The notes under the pieces were generated by a model. The model did no database searches. It was given only the letters and a program-made list of their open reading frames with translations, and was not told the origin of the DNA. Both the position numbers and the translations under genes were made by a program. Of a stretch of DNA of 64,000 nt, positions 11,137 through 22,771 are shown piece by piece (the stretch's first letter is position 1; every line of letters starts with the position of its first letter). Origin of the DNA: Trichosporon coremiiforme (lineage: Eukaryota; Basidiomycota; Tremellomycetes; Trichosporonales; Trichosporonaceae); assembly GCA_039545355.1 (NCBI GenBank), contig BCJJ01000031.1:1-64000 (forward strand), in the 5' to 3' direction.

Positions 11137-12166
11137 GGGGATTTTCATTGTAATATATTGTTGTACTTGGCATAGGCATAGGCTAGGAATGTATAATGTT
11201 GCATCGTATCCGTGAGGCTGGGGTTTTACCACTAGTGCTTCGACGTCGGGAGGCAGTTTCACGGTCTCCCGCGGGTGCTCCCACCATACATTGCAGACCT
11301 GGACTTTTATCGCTTGTGCTTCGAGCTCGGAGGACGTCCTCGCTAGTTTCAAGGTCTCCCACGACCGCATCCACAACCCAAAACTTTGTTTTAGCACTCA
11401 TGTTCGATCGAGGTTGGAGGGCGGCTTCGCTGGGTTCAATGTTTCCCACGGGTGTCCTCACTGGCTCACCAGGTCAGCTTCTGTGATCTGCAACAGGGCA
11501 CCAAGGGTGTCTGACTGATCGGCGGGGCCGTATCAGGCTTATCGAGTGTGCTTCTTGTTCTGAGGGCACAGCAACACACACAATGCCAATGCGATGGCGC
11601 GATGAAAGGCTGCACTGCTACACCCAAACTCGCCGAAGGACACTCACGTTCCGATCTGATGACGGAGAATTCCCCTTCATATCACCTGCTGCTCCACAGA
11701 TTCAAGAGGCACGCGGAGGCAAGCAATCGCGGAAAAACCGGTCGGCTAAGTGATGTCAGGGCCACGGGGTCGGTGTGCCGAGTCATTCCTCTTCCCCAGA
11801 ATCTCGTCTCGTCAATTGTCCTCACTGGTTGGTCCGGAGACTCGAGAGGATATCAGATAATGCAGCTGCAGGTTGCTCGGTGATCTTCGTTCATGTTGTA
11901 CAACATGCATGCCAGGTGATATGATACTCTACCCTGCCTCTTCGCATGCAGTGGTAAAGCCGTGGTTGTTATGAATAAGGTTGAGGATTGGAGGATTGGA
12001 GCGCGACGCTGCGTGAAGCAGACACCACGTTTTGTTGTGTTGACAGTTACTCTACTGATGACCAAAAACTAGCACCCTTTTTTAAGAAGAACCCAGTCGG
12101 AGTCGCTTGATGTGCTCGAGCTGCTCCGTTTTAATGACAAGAATTGGCGAAGTCCTAACCTCGCGC
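11137..12166. other. Intergenic, contains degenerate tandem repeat
   Basis: This is the shared 3' flank of the AGGF1-like gene and the carrier gene. It holds the 80-84 bp repeat at about 11205-11470. The rest has no open frame I would defend. Confidence 0.55.
11205..11470. repeat. Three-copy degenerate minisatellite, period 80-84 bp
   Basis: Corresponding landmarks recur at 11237 (TGCTTCGACGTCGG), 11317 (TGCTTCGAGCTCGG) and 11401 (TGTTCGATCGAGG). Each is followed about 30 bp later by TTTCACGGTCTCCCG, TTTCAAGGTCTCCCA or TTCAATGTTTCCCA. All six frames show the periodicity; on the minus strand it reads as VGNIEPSEAAL / VGDLETSEDVL / AGDRETAS. Whether it encodes protein is unknown. Confidence 0.75.
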
Positions 12167-13281
12167 TTAGGCCTCGTAGTCGTCCTTCTTGGTCTCGTCG
12201 GCCTTGAGGGCATCGAGCATGCGCTTGACGCGCTCGTAGACGGTGAAGACGATGGCCTGACCGGGGGCGACACGCATGACACGGGGCGTGATACCCTTGT
12301 AGAAGGCAGAGACACCCTCGTTCTTGAACATGTCACCGGCAACCTTCATGAAACGGCCGAAAGCGGTCTCGCCGGGGACCTTAGACGCCTTCTGGATACG
12401 GGTCTTGATCGTGTCAATGGGGGCGTTCGAGAAGGGACCCATGGCACCGGAAACGAGACCGAGGACAAGAGTCTGGTACGAGGGGAGACCAGAGTCGGCG
12501 TACTGGGGCTGGAACTGGGTGGCCCACTTCTTGAAGTACTGGTAGGCGGTGAAGTTGACACCCTGGTTGGTGGCCTGACGGAGGGCAGTCAGGGCAACAC
12601 CACGGTAGAGGGTCGAGAAGCCCTCCTCGCGGACGATCGTGTAGAGGGCGTGGGCGGCGTTGCGGTAGCGGGGGACGTCGGTGGGGTCGGCGAGCGAGTG
12701 GTGCTGGGCCTGGAGACGGATCTTGACGACCTCCATGGGGTTCACGACGAGGACGGCCTCAGTGGCACCGGCACCAAGACCGGCAAGGAAGATGGACGAT
12801 CCAGAGAGCTTGCCAGTCTCGTCGGCGAGCCAGGACTTGTAGACCTCGAACGAGGCGAAACGGATGGCCATCTTGGGGACGATACCAGTGACGACGGCAC
12901 CGAGACCCTTGTAGAGACCGAGAGGGGTCTCACGGGCGACAATCTGCTTTCCGGTGGCAATGAAACCGAGGGGCTTGGCCTGCGAGGTTGTCAGCGACTG
13001 TTCGGTCTGGTTACGCGGGAAGCGATGGAGTCGCCTTGCTTGGTCATACGACCAGTTGGAGCCGTCCATCGCTTTCGCTGGGAAACTCACGCCCGAGGCC
13101 TTGTTCGACTTGGCGAGCTGCATGCGGACCTTGATCGTGTCGAGGGGGTGGCTGAGAGTTAGCTGTTGTTCCAAAGAGCTGGTTTGCGGACTCACCAGAC
13201 AAGAGCCTCAGCGAGACCGGCCGTTCCACCGGCGATCAGGTGGGTGGAAAGGGGGACCTTCTGCTTGGTGTCCTTGGACAT
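12167..13281 (-). CDS. SFC1: Mitochondrial succinate/fumarate carrier
   Basis: Exons 13196-13281, 13091-13151 and 12167-12979 give 319 aa, starting MSKDTKQKVPLSTHLIAGGT. The three mitochondrial-carrier signatures are present: HPLDTIKVRMQ, NPMEVVKIRLQ and APIDTIKTRIQ. Segments such as LYKGLGAVVTGIVPKMAIRF, LYRGVALTALRQATNQG and YKGITPRVMRVAPGQA match yeast Sfc1/Acr1. Sfc1 exchanges cytosolic succinate for matrix fumarate, linking the glyoxylate cycle to gluconeogenesis on C2 carbon. The second intron (12980-13090, 111 nt) has no stop in frame, so retention would add 37 residues after the first signature; family alignment favours its removal. Confidence 0.93.
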
Positions 13282-16200
13282 TGTGATTGATTCGTGTGGC
13301 GGGGAGGAAGGTGAGTGGTGAGAGTGGAGTGTGTGTGTGCCGGCTGTTGCTAGGCGGTCGTTGGGTTGAGCGGTGAGTAGAGAGAAACGCAAGAAAGGTA
13401 GAGAGAAGAAGTCTAGGAAGGGGGATCTCGCTTGGACTTTAAGAGAGATTGCTGTGAGTGTGGGGATGACGGGCTAGGCGGGTGTGAGAGGTCGGTGGTG
13501 GTGCCGGCGCCGGTACCTGGAGCATGTAATAACGTGGTATACAACGCTAGTTAGCCGGGTGCGTGGTTGTTTAGCCCGGGCGTCCTAATACCCGGGGCGA
13601 TTGGACTTTTCCACCGATACCACCGTATGACATGGCCATTCACCCATTTTGTCCGTCGGCTCTAGTCGGAAAAAACACCCCGCCACGAGGATTCACTGAG
13701 ATTCCACTCATCAACCACCAACCTACTTGGCCTGCTCCCCTCCCCATCCCACCCCAGGGTGCCCCGCCATGGCCCGCTGACACCCGTTGCACCCGCCGTA
13801 CCGTCTCCTCGCCCGCCCGCGAGGCCCGTCAGGCCCGCTCTGCCGCTCGCGACTGCACCCTCCAGACACACTATGCCGACGGCCGACGGACCCCCTTGTT
13901 CGAACCCCTGGCCACAACCCACAACCCACAGCCCTACCCCTCCTTCTCACCCGCGCGCACCTGCGTGTATGGCGTATGAGCGTGTCTGCGCCCGCTGCTG
14001 CCGCTCAGCCGGCACCTGGCGCACCTGCGACGCCGCTTGCGACGCTGCGACTTGGCTGTCCAGCTATTGGTGCACGCTGCGTCCGCCGGGCCCGGTGGGG
14101 TACTGGCATACAGAGCACCCCTTCGCGTTCCTCAGCACGCACCCCACAGTCGTGTTCCAGCAGCGTGCAGTTGCCTGCGGAGCATTCGCTTGCGATCACG
14201 CTGCCAACTTTTGCATGATGACTGCGGCAGAGTGCCTTGATTCAGCCGACATTGAGCCGACCACGTGCCGTGACGATGCCAACGTTGAATACTGCGAGAT
14301 GCATTTGCCGCGTATAGTGCCGCCCCCCTAAGCCGCTGGGTACCGCCGTGCTAGGTACCACACAATACTTCCGAATTGCGACTGCCAACTGATATGGCGT
14401 GCCGGCCGACAAACCGACCCTTATCTACGTTCCGCCGCCCGCTCACCCTTCCAGGTCGCGCGAGTCGAAAGTCTTTCTTCCGACTCGGAAGTCGCGACGC
14501 GTGAGGCCGGTGCCGTGTACGCTGAAGTGATCATTCACGGGCACATGTAAGCTGCTCACGGCCGAACATGACAGGATCGACGCGGCCAGTGTAAACGACG
14601 ACGCGGAGCCTCTCCTTCCCACCTTCACCCTCAGCGGCGATCCATGCTTACGGCGGCGCGGCGGCGACCCGTCCCCTGACATGCCAAAACTCCGCCCCAT
14701 CGCCAAGGCGGGGCAAGAGCTACACTGCGCCTGCCTTCCGCCGTCATTGTCGCCACAGCCCGATCAATGCCCATCGCTACTCGCGGCTCGTGGCTCCAGT
14801 CGTCGTTCATCTCGATCACATGCCGCAGAGCCAGATCCGCCGTCTGGCTCATGGGCTGCCCTGCGGGTTATGCGACCTGTGCTTCGCAATCAAGGTCAGC
14901 ATCTCAGCGTGGCCATCATGGGCCACCACGCGCTGCCACGCGCCGCTCATACCGCCGGTACCGCCGATCCGCCGGTCCAGTTCGGGCACCACCGCACAAC
15001 TTCACCTGCCGCGGCATTCATCCGCCGAACCGGTTCGTCGATCAAGTCACTTCTGAACCGGCTAGAAACCGGTTACTACGTCATGGTGCACAAAGCACGA
15101 GCACAAAGCACGAGGACGCGTACCGGGCACCACCTGGCTTCCATGGCGTGGCGTGCGTGCGGCGTGCCCCGGTTATGAGAGGTGCTGTGCCGCTAATCGG
15201 AGTACCGGGTCGTACCGGTTAGACTCGAAATTTCGGACGAAGGTCTGTTAATGCTGTCGTGATGTTGCTTCTGGACAATCTGCCTTCGCTATATCCTGTT
15301 TCTTGTCTTCTTGACGTTCTGCTTTCGATCATCTTGACACACTCCACTTCACTAACGGCTCGCGGCGATGCTGACCTCTTCGTCAGAGGTTGTCTGGCTC
15401 TCGTGACACCGTCGTTGTTGCTAGAGGTAAGCAGCGAGGTGGCCGCGATCTGCTGCGGCCGTGATGCGGTTCACCGCCTCCTAGACCGGCATCAGCCAGA
15501 AAGCAGGGGGGATTCGGGCCCGTCTAGCCAGACCGGAGCAGGCGGGTCCGCGACAGAAGCTGGAGAGTGAAGACAAGAGCTAAGTTGCGGATCTCCCAGC
15601 TGACAAACAGAGCATCGCCGCAAGTGCGATCCGAGTCAAGAGCTGCCGGCAAACGGCGCAGCAACCGCTCTCGTGCTCCATCGAACGTTGGGTCAGCGTC
15701 ACAGGGCTCCGCCGGTTGGACTCTGCCAGCTCGCCGCCCTCCTCACTGTCAGTGGGTGCCCCGCTTAGACGAGTCCCTCTCGGTGATCCCATGCGCACGT
15801 GTCGCGCGTAAGTGTAACAGGCCGATGGGAGACGATGGCGGCCAGTACCCGTGTTATCGGTCTGCACGCGGCAGCGTCGTGCTGCGTGGCACAGGCTCTA
15901 GGGTGATGGGGGCGCAGCCGCGGCAGGGCGTCGCTGTCTGTCCACCAGTGGCACTTTGGAACCTATCCTCTGCACCATCAGGAGCTTGAGGTGTACCCCA
16001 CCAAGGAGAGCGTGGCATCGTCAGCGGTGCGCTGTCAGCAAGTCGTGTTTTTGCGTGTCCTCCAGTCAGCGAGGCTGTTCTACCTCCTCGTTATCTCCAC
16101 TCCCGCAACGCGGGCTTGCAGTTGCTATCAATGCCGAGAGGCTCCACCTAGTTGCACATGGTCTCCATCAATGAGCGCCGAGGCTCGTCGATCGTCGATT

Positions 16201-16522
16201 CCCCACGGTCGTTCCGGGGAAAGATCGGAAGCTGTAAAGCGAGGTGCAACGTTGGTCCACCGTCGGCGTCGCGCTACGGGCGCCGAGCAGCAATCGCCAC
16301 GCATCGCCCACCACACGTCCTTTCGGTTCCGAGTGCATCCACGTCGGGGTGAAAACCGGGCATGGAGTCGTCAACAGAAAATAGCGTGGTGCTATCAGAT
16401 AGGTGCAGGGGAGATGGTGATAGTTCGGTGGACGCCGACATGTACCGATTTGTCAAGATCGCTCGTAAGCGATGGCCGGCGGCATTCCTGGTCGGCAAGG
16501 GCTGAGCACACCGTGCGTATAA

Positions 16523-16552
16523 GTGGTCACCTAAGGTGGTTTAGGTGACCAC
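16523..16552. repeat. Perfect 12-bp inverted repeat with 6-nt loop
   Basis: GTGGTCACCTAA, GGTGGT, TTAGGTGACCAC. It lies about 475 bp upstream of the CYP505 start. It could be a dimeric transcription-factor site or a hairpin. Confidence 0.9.
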
Positions 16553-16925
16553 CCGGCAAGCCTTGACAAGCCTCTCAGGCGCCCCGCCCTGGCGAGTCCT
16601 GGAGAGGTCTGGGTCCGCTATGTATGAGGCCCAATGAGACCACTGAGATGACGTTAAGGTTCCCTCCCCGGGTGCTCACCAACAAAGGTACCCTGTCCCA
16701 GTCGTCCTTTGGGTCTTAACTACAGCGTACCACGGGTCGCCAGGCCGCTAGGAGCGCTAGGCATGGCCTACGGGCTGCCCATGCTGCCCACGGGCCACGG
16801 GCTGCAGAGTACGCCTGCGTTTTGCACGGGCAGAGGCTACACACTTCGCATCACCCAGAACAAGGCACGTAAATGTGCGCCGCGCGCCCGCCAAGCCTTA
16901 CGAGGATCCGAGGAGGCGGTTTTCA

Positions 16926-16932
16926 TGACGTC
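16926..16932. promoter_or_regulatory. CRE/ATF-like site upstream of CYP505
   Basis: TGACGTC (TGACGTCG with the next base), seven of eight bases of the bZIP CRE palindrome, 94 bp before the ATG. Inference from motif only. Confidence 0.35.
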
Positions 16933-16966
16933 GCAGTTCGATGCCAATGAAAATGCACAGGCTACA

Positions 16967-16973
16967 TATAAAT
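16967..16973 (+). promoter_or_regulatory. TATA box of CYP505 gene
   Basis: CATATAAATGG places TATAAAT 53-59 bp before the ATG at 17026, a plausible core promoter spacing. Confidence 0.6.
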
Positions 16974-17025
16974 GGCGTGGCTGAGATCTCTGCCCACGTC
17001 GGATCCCCAGACAGCGACATACACC

Positions 17026-20000
17026 ATGTCCGACCCCAACAACGACAAGAACGACCAGAACGGCGGCGCCGAAGTCGCCAAGACGGCGGAGGGCACCACG
17101 CCCCTCCCGCAGCCGAAGGAGACCATCTTCCTTGGCAACCTGCTGGACCTCGACCTGAACGACAAGATGGGCTCGCTGTGCCGGCTCGCCGCGCTGTACG
17201 GCGAGATCTACCAGCTCAAGCTCAAGGACTATGTCGTCTTCGTCTCGTCACAGCGCATGGTGCACTACATCTGTAACGAGCAAAAGTACCACAAGTTCAT
17301 CTCGCAGCCGCTCAAGGAGGTGCGCGCGTTTGCCGGCGACGGCCTGTTCACAAGCTACACGGGCGAGCACAACTGGGAGCTTGCCCACCGCATCCTCGTC
17401 CCCGCCTTCAGCCCCGTCGCCATCCGCAAAATGCAGCCAATGATGTGCGACGTCATCACCCAGATGCTCATGTTCTGGGAGCACCACGCCGGCCAGCCCT
17501 TCGAGGCTGCCGACCAGTACACCCGTCTCACTTTTGTAAGTTTGGTATATGGGTTCCAGCTAACGACCAGGACACGATCGGACTCTGTGCGTTCCGATAT
17601 CGCTTCAACTCGTTCCACACCGAAAAGGTGCATCCCTTCATCGACATCATGGTCAAGCTCCTGTCCGAAGCGCAGAACCGCTCGTCGCGACCGGACCTGA
17701 TCCAGGCGATCATGCTCGGCAGCGAGCGCGAGTACCGCGAGGACACGAAGGAGCTGTGGCGCCAGTGTGACGAGATTGTGGCCGAGCGCCGCCGACACCC
17801 CGACGCCGACGCGCACGACCTGCTCAACAACATGATCCTCGACAAGGACCCCAAGACGGGCGAGCACCTGTCCGACGAGAACATCCGATTCCAGATGGTC
17901 ACCTTCCTGATCGCCGGACACGAGACGACTTCCGGTCTCCTCTCGTTCGCGACCTACTACATGCTCAAGCACCCGGCCATCTTCCAGAAGGCGCGCGAGG
18001 AGGCGGACCGCGTCATTGCCGAGGCGGGCGGCAACCTCCTCAAGATCAACCCCTCGCACCTGACCTACATTGAGGCCGTGCTCAAGGAGAGTCTGCGTCT
18101 GCAGCCGACCGCGCCCGCTTGGGCTGTCACCCCCGTCTCGGAGGAGGGCGACATTCTTCCCGGCGGCTACAAAGTCAACTATGGCCAGTCGATCGCTGTG
18201 CTCCTCCCCGCTCTCGGACGCGACCCCGATGCCTGGGGACCCGACGCGGAAGAGTTCAACCCCGAGCGCTGGCTCGACGGGCGCGAGATCAAGGAGGACG
18301 CGTGGAAGCCCTTCGGCAACGGTGCGCGCGCGTGCATCGGCCGCATTTTCGCTATGCAGGAGGCCATCCTCGCCGTCGCGCTCATCGTGAACCGCTTCGA
18401 CCTCACAATGGCCGACCCCGAGTACGACCTGGCCATCAAGCAAACGCTCACAATCAAGCCGAAGGACTTCAACATCATTGCGCACCCGCGCAAGAACAAG
18501 AACCAGTCCCTCCTCTCCGAGCTCCTTGCCGGCGGCACCGCGACTGCCAAGGACGACAAGGCGGACAGCGCCGCGCGCCAGCAGTCCACCACCGTCGCCA
18601 AGAATGGCGAGAAGATGTACGTCTACTACGGCTCGAACTCTGGTTCGTGTGAAGGCCTCGCGCGCGAGGTCGCGGCCGAGGCCAAGGCCAAGGGCTTTGA
18701 CGTCACCCTCGGCGAGCTCGACACGGTGTGCACGAGCGGCAAGCTGCCGACCGACGGACCCGTCGTCATCGTGACGGCGTCGTACGAGGGCCAGCCGACC
18801 GACAACGCGCGCATCTTTGTTGAGGCGCTCAAGAACCTCCCCGATGGCTCGGAGAAGGGCGTCAAGTACTGCGTCATGGGTGCCGGTCACCACGACTGGG
18901 CGGCGACCTTCCACCGTATCCCCAAGTTCATCGACGAGCGCATCGCCCAGCTCGGCGGAGAGCGCTTCATGCCCCTCTCGCTTGGTGATGCCGGTGGCGA
19001 CATTCTCGAGGACTTTGAGGACTTCAAGGAAAAGCTCTGGGACCACTTCAAGGGCTCCAACCCCACCCCGAGAGGCGGCGTCAAGGTCGAGGCGCCCGAG
19101 GTGGCCACCAAGGCCGGCGCCACCATGAGCCCCGAGCTGAAGATGAAGATCCTCCCCGCCAGCCTGAACCCGACCGGCGACCACTTCTCAACCGGTATCT
19201 CGAGCATCGGCGAGATCGTCTCGCAGAGCGTCCTCACCGAGGCGACGCCCAACTGCCCGCAGACCAACTACGTCACGATCAGGCTGCCCCAGGGCCTGCA
19301 GTACCGCGCGGGAGACTACCTCGCCGTCCTGCCGAAGAACCCCGAGCCGACCGTCGAGCGCGCGCTCAAGCTCTTCAACCTGGACCCGAACGACAACATC
19401 GTGCTCGACATGCCGACTTCGTCGCTGCCGAACGGCGTGCCCATCCGTATTGGTGACCTGCTGTCGTCGTACGTCGAGCTCGGCCTGCCGGTGTCGAAGC
19501 GCGTGCTGCCCAAGCTCGAGCGCTTCTGCGCTGACCCCCTCGACAAGCAGCGCATCAAGGCGCTTGAGGACAACTACACCCAGGCGGTCACTGAGCCGCG
19601 CCTCGCGCTCGCCGATGTGCTCGAGCAGATCCCCGGCTGCAAGCCGCCATTCGGCTTCTTCCTCTCGACGCTGCCCAAGATGAAGATCCGCCAGTACTCC
19701 ATCTCGTCGACACCGCTGAAGAACCCCGAGGAGGTCTCGCTCACGTTCACGGTGCACACCTCGCCGTGCAAGTCGGGCAAGGGCTCGTACCTCGGTGTCG
19801 CGAGCAACTACATCGCCTTCTTGGAGCCTGGAGACTGCCTGAACTGCACGGTCAAGTCGTCGCAGGAGTTCCACCCGCCCGTCGACCCCGCGGTCCCCAT
19901 CGTCATGTTCGCCGCTGGATCGGGCATCGCCCCTTTCCGCGGCTTCATCGAGGAACGCGCGCTGCAGAAGGCTGCCGGGCGCGAAGTCGGCGCCACAGTC

Positions 20001-20387
20001 CTCTACTTTGGCGTGCGGACACCGGCCGAGATCTACCACAAGGACGCGCTCGCCGAGTGGGTCGAGAGCGGGGCGCTCGACTTCCGGCCCGTCTTCTCGC
20101 GCTCGGACGCGACCGAGATCCCGGGCTTCCCCAAGGACAAGGTCCACACCGTTCCCGGGTGCAAGTACGTGCAGGACCGCGTTGCGAAGGAGAGCGGCGA
20201 CGTTGTCAAGCTCTTTGACGAGGGAGCACAGTTCTACACTTGCGGAAGCGGCGCGCGCCTCGGATCGGGCCTCAAGAAGGTCCTCCTTGACATTATCAAG
20301 GAGCAGCCGCGCTGCGAGGGCAAGGACCCGCAGCAGATTCTCGACAAGCTCGCGAAGGACAGGTACAGGACCGACGTTTTCCTGTAG
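17026..20387 (+). CDS. Self-sufficient cytochrome P450-reductase fusion (CYP505/P450foxy-like)
   Basis: Exons 17026-17535 and 17571-20387, separated by a 35-nt intron, give 1108 aa. The P450 half has the I-helix AGHETTSG (about residue 285), ExxR near LKESLRLQPT, and the heme loop PFGNGARACIG with Cys425 as iron ligand. The reductase half starts near residue 519 with the FMN motif YYGSNSGSCEGLAREV, followed by FAD-binding RQYSISSTP and NADPH-binding segments (GSGIAPFRGFIEER, YTCGSGARLG). Family members (CYP505, bacterial CYP102/BM3) hydroxylate fatty acids at subterminal positions with NADPH. There is no N-terminal membrane anchor, so it is probably soluble. Third-position GC is extremely high. 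Nearby genes do not form a metabolic cluster. Confidence 0.95.
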
Positions 20388-20844
20388 GTATGAACATGGA
20401 CACACACACTTGGATAGATAGAATAATAAGTATTGCTGAATGCATCATGTACTCTTCTCATTGTCTCTTGCAGCACGATCCGTCCCGACCACCTGCGATG
20501 CATTCCTATCGCCACCCAACGGCCGGGGCTCCAGGGACGCTTCTGTCACCTCAGCCACGTTCAGGTGCGCAGCCGTGGGAGACTAACCCCTGGACGAGAT
20601 CCAGCCAATCACAAGCCCATCATTCCAGACACTCGAATTCTACGCGCTGTCGTCCGACCGACATCCGCCGACACAAGTATCGGATCAAGTCATCACCTCG
20701 ACTTGGGCTCGACTACTTCTTGCCACCTCTCTTTCCATCCTCATTGTTAACTGTCCCTCCACCTCTTCACTCACACAAATTCTAGACGACTAGACACTAT
20801 AACTCCCCGACACCGATACCTGACTCCCCGAGACACCAACCACC
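20388..20844. other. Intergenic between CYP505 and ISA1
   Basis: 3' flank of the P450 gene and promoter of ISA1. A CT-rich stretch (20725-20770) precedes the ISA1 start. No gene seen. Confidence 0.5.
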
Positions 20845-21572
20845 ATGTCCTTCCCGGTACTCCGCAACTCTGCGCTGCTTGCGCGCAGCCTTCCTCGTGC
20901 GATGCCGATGGGCGCGCGCTTCCGTTCGACTGCTCCCGTTCGCGCTGCCGTTAGCTCGACGACGCCATCTATCACCACTCCGCCGGCCTTTCTCGGCGAC
21001 GCCAACGCCGCTGCTGGCCCAAGCACCGGTCCCAAGCTCGAGGCGTCGCCTCCCCCGCCGCGCCCGAGGCGCAAGGTCGCGAGCAAGAAGGCTCCCCTGA
21101 CCATGGTGAGTGTGAAAGCTGCAGAGTCGGGAGAAAGAGTCGGGCGCACAGCGCCTCCCTAAAGCCCTATCGCCCAGCTCTTACAATGCCTTTGAACATA
21201 GCTAACCCTCAGACCCCGGAAGCCGTCGAGCGTCTCCGCGCCCTTCAGGCGAACCCCGCTGAGCCGAAACTGCTCCGTATCGGCGTCAAGACGCGCGGGT
21301 GCGCGGGCATGGCGTACCATCTCGACTACGTCCCGCAGCCGGGCAAGTTTGACGAGATCGTGGAGCAGGACGGCGTGCGCGTTCTCGTCGACTCGAAGGC
21401 GCTCTTCTCTATTATTGGTTCCCGCATGGACTGGCGGGATACCAAGCTCAGCGCCGGGTTCGTGTTTGACAACCCGAACATTGTTGACACGTGCGGGTGT
21501 GGCGATAGCTGTGAGTAGAGCCAGTGTGCCTGTGGGACGTGAGCTGACCAAACAGTCAACATCAAGTTCTAA
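20845..21572 (+). CDS. ISA1: Mitochondrial Fe-S cluster assembly protein Isa1 (A-type carrier)
   Basis: Exons 20845-21105, 21213-21510 and 21556-21572 give 191 aa. Isa1, with Isa2 and Iba57, is needed for maturation of mitochondrial [4Fe-4S] proteins. The N-terminal ~85 residues are basic and Ser/Ala-rich (ARSLPRAMPMGARFRST), a mitochondrial targeting sequence with a Pro/Lys-rich linker. The A-type domain has RIGVKTRGCAGMAYHLDY and the C-terminal DTCGCGDSFNIKF; its three conserved cysteines sit in RGCAG and CGC. The last exon is only 17 nt and supplies the end of the SF-NIKF motif, so it is well supported by the family. Confidence 0.93.
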
Positions 21573-22771
21573 GGGAGCGAGCTACGTGTATTAGAAATCG
21601 GCATAGAAATCAGCATTCATGTAACAATAGCGCATTGGCCGGAAGACCACTAAACGACGTCACGGCGCAGACAAGGCGATTATGTCCGAGAGGCTGAGGC
21701 CAGAGGAAAGGGGGTGGCTGTGCCGACGGCTGTCCCAGCGAAGCAGGGAGCAAGAGGGAGCCTCGGAAGAGTGAATAGCGAGTAGCGAGTACCGGCGTGG
21801 GCAGTCAGAGCTCAATCGAGTTTCTGGCATAACAAAGGGCAGCATGGAAGAGTCCGCAAGTGGCCTGTGGCGCCTCGGACGCTTTCGCGTTGAAGACGTG
21901 CGTCCATCGCGTCGGTCTCGCCCGACCAGACGGAGATATAGATAAGACGTGGTCGGTATGTCGGAATCCAGGTCAGGCCCCAGGTTCAGGCCCGTATCAC
22001 GCGTCAGCTAGTCAGCTGTCAGCCATGTGTCCCAGGTGTCCACCAGGTCTCGCGTGTCGCAGATCACTTTGCAGAGGGGTCTCCACACAGAAATGAGGGA
22101 GAGACACTCCGATCTCGGTCTCCCTCGCGGTGCGCGGACCATCAACGGCGGCCCGCTCATTGTTACGGAGCAGCGCATACTCACGCCGCATCTGGGCGGG
22201 GAGAACTCGCCGCATATGCGGCGTGCGGCACGATTTCGGACAAACCCATGTCCAGCGGGACGAGCTCTCCGCCCCCACACCTCCTTTGCTCGCCCCGCAC
22301 TCGCCTGCTCGCACCCTTCTACCCCAGTCCGTCCCCGTGTCCCCGGTACTCCGGTGATCCGGGTGGCGTACTTTGCGGCGGTCCGCTTGATCGCCATGAT
22401 CGCGGGCTGCCGTGAGCGAGAGTTTGCGGGATACATAATTCCCCACTGCTCGTTTCGGCGCGAGGAGTGGTGTGTATCCTTCAGTACGTGTCCTGGGCAC
22501 ATGTCTCCTGGGCACACATGGTCGTGTGACCGCGCTTACTGACGGGACGCCACTGGGAGTCCGCCCGGTACTCTTACGTCGCCAGACGAAAGTCTGGAGA
22601 CGCCCCGACTCCATGGTCTTGGCGGAAGCCTTTGCCGGAGAACGGGCCGGCGTACCGGTCCATCTTCCCTTCTACGTCTCCTCTTCACTCATCAGAATCA
22701 CTCTACACAACTGCTCGCTCAACGTTGGCTCCTTCCTGACAACTGCATATATTCTATCTTTGATTCTAAAT
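21573..22771. other. 1.2-kb convergent intergenic region
   Basis: Unusually long for a tail-to-tail gap (ISA1 and GLR1). The open frames at 22027-22542 (+) and 22012-22614 (-) are mutual shadows without domains. It contains a 16-bp perfect palindrome at 22208-22223. Confidence 0.5.
22208..22223. repeat. 16-bp perfect palindrome
   Basis: CGCCGCATATGCGGCG is its own reverse complement. A GCCGCAT / GCGTGCGG context surrounds it. Function unknown. Confidence 0.9.

Larger units (their letters stand above)
13282..17025. other. 3.7-kb gene-free divergent region between SFC1 and CYP505
   Basis: GC-rich with many overlapping short frames (for example 13759-14331 and 15259-15570), none with a recognisable domain or consistent coding bias. 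It holds the upstream regions of both flanking genes, a 12-bp perfect inverted repeat at 16523-16552, a CRE-like site and a TATA box near the P450 start. An unannotated noncoding transcript is possible but not shown. Confidence 0.5.

Noticed and set aside
12107..13162. 351-aa plus-strand open frame
   Set aside because: Antisense shadow of the succinate/fumarate carrier.
13759..14331. 190-aa open frame in the SFC1-CYP505 gap
   Set aside because: Pro/Ala/Arg/Cys-rich with no domain; equally long frames overlap it on the same and opposite strands.
17355..19184. 609-aa minus-strand open frame
   Set aside because: Shadow of the CYP505 coding region caused by strong third-position GC bias; no domains.
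19188..20405. 405-aa minus-strand open frame
   Set aside because: Antisense shadow of the reductase half of CYP505.
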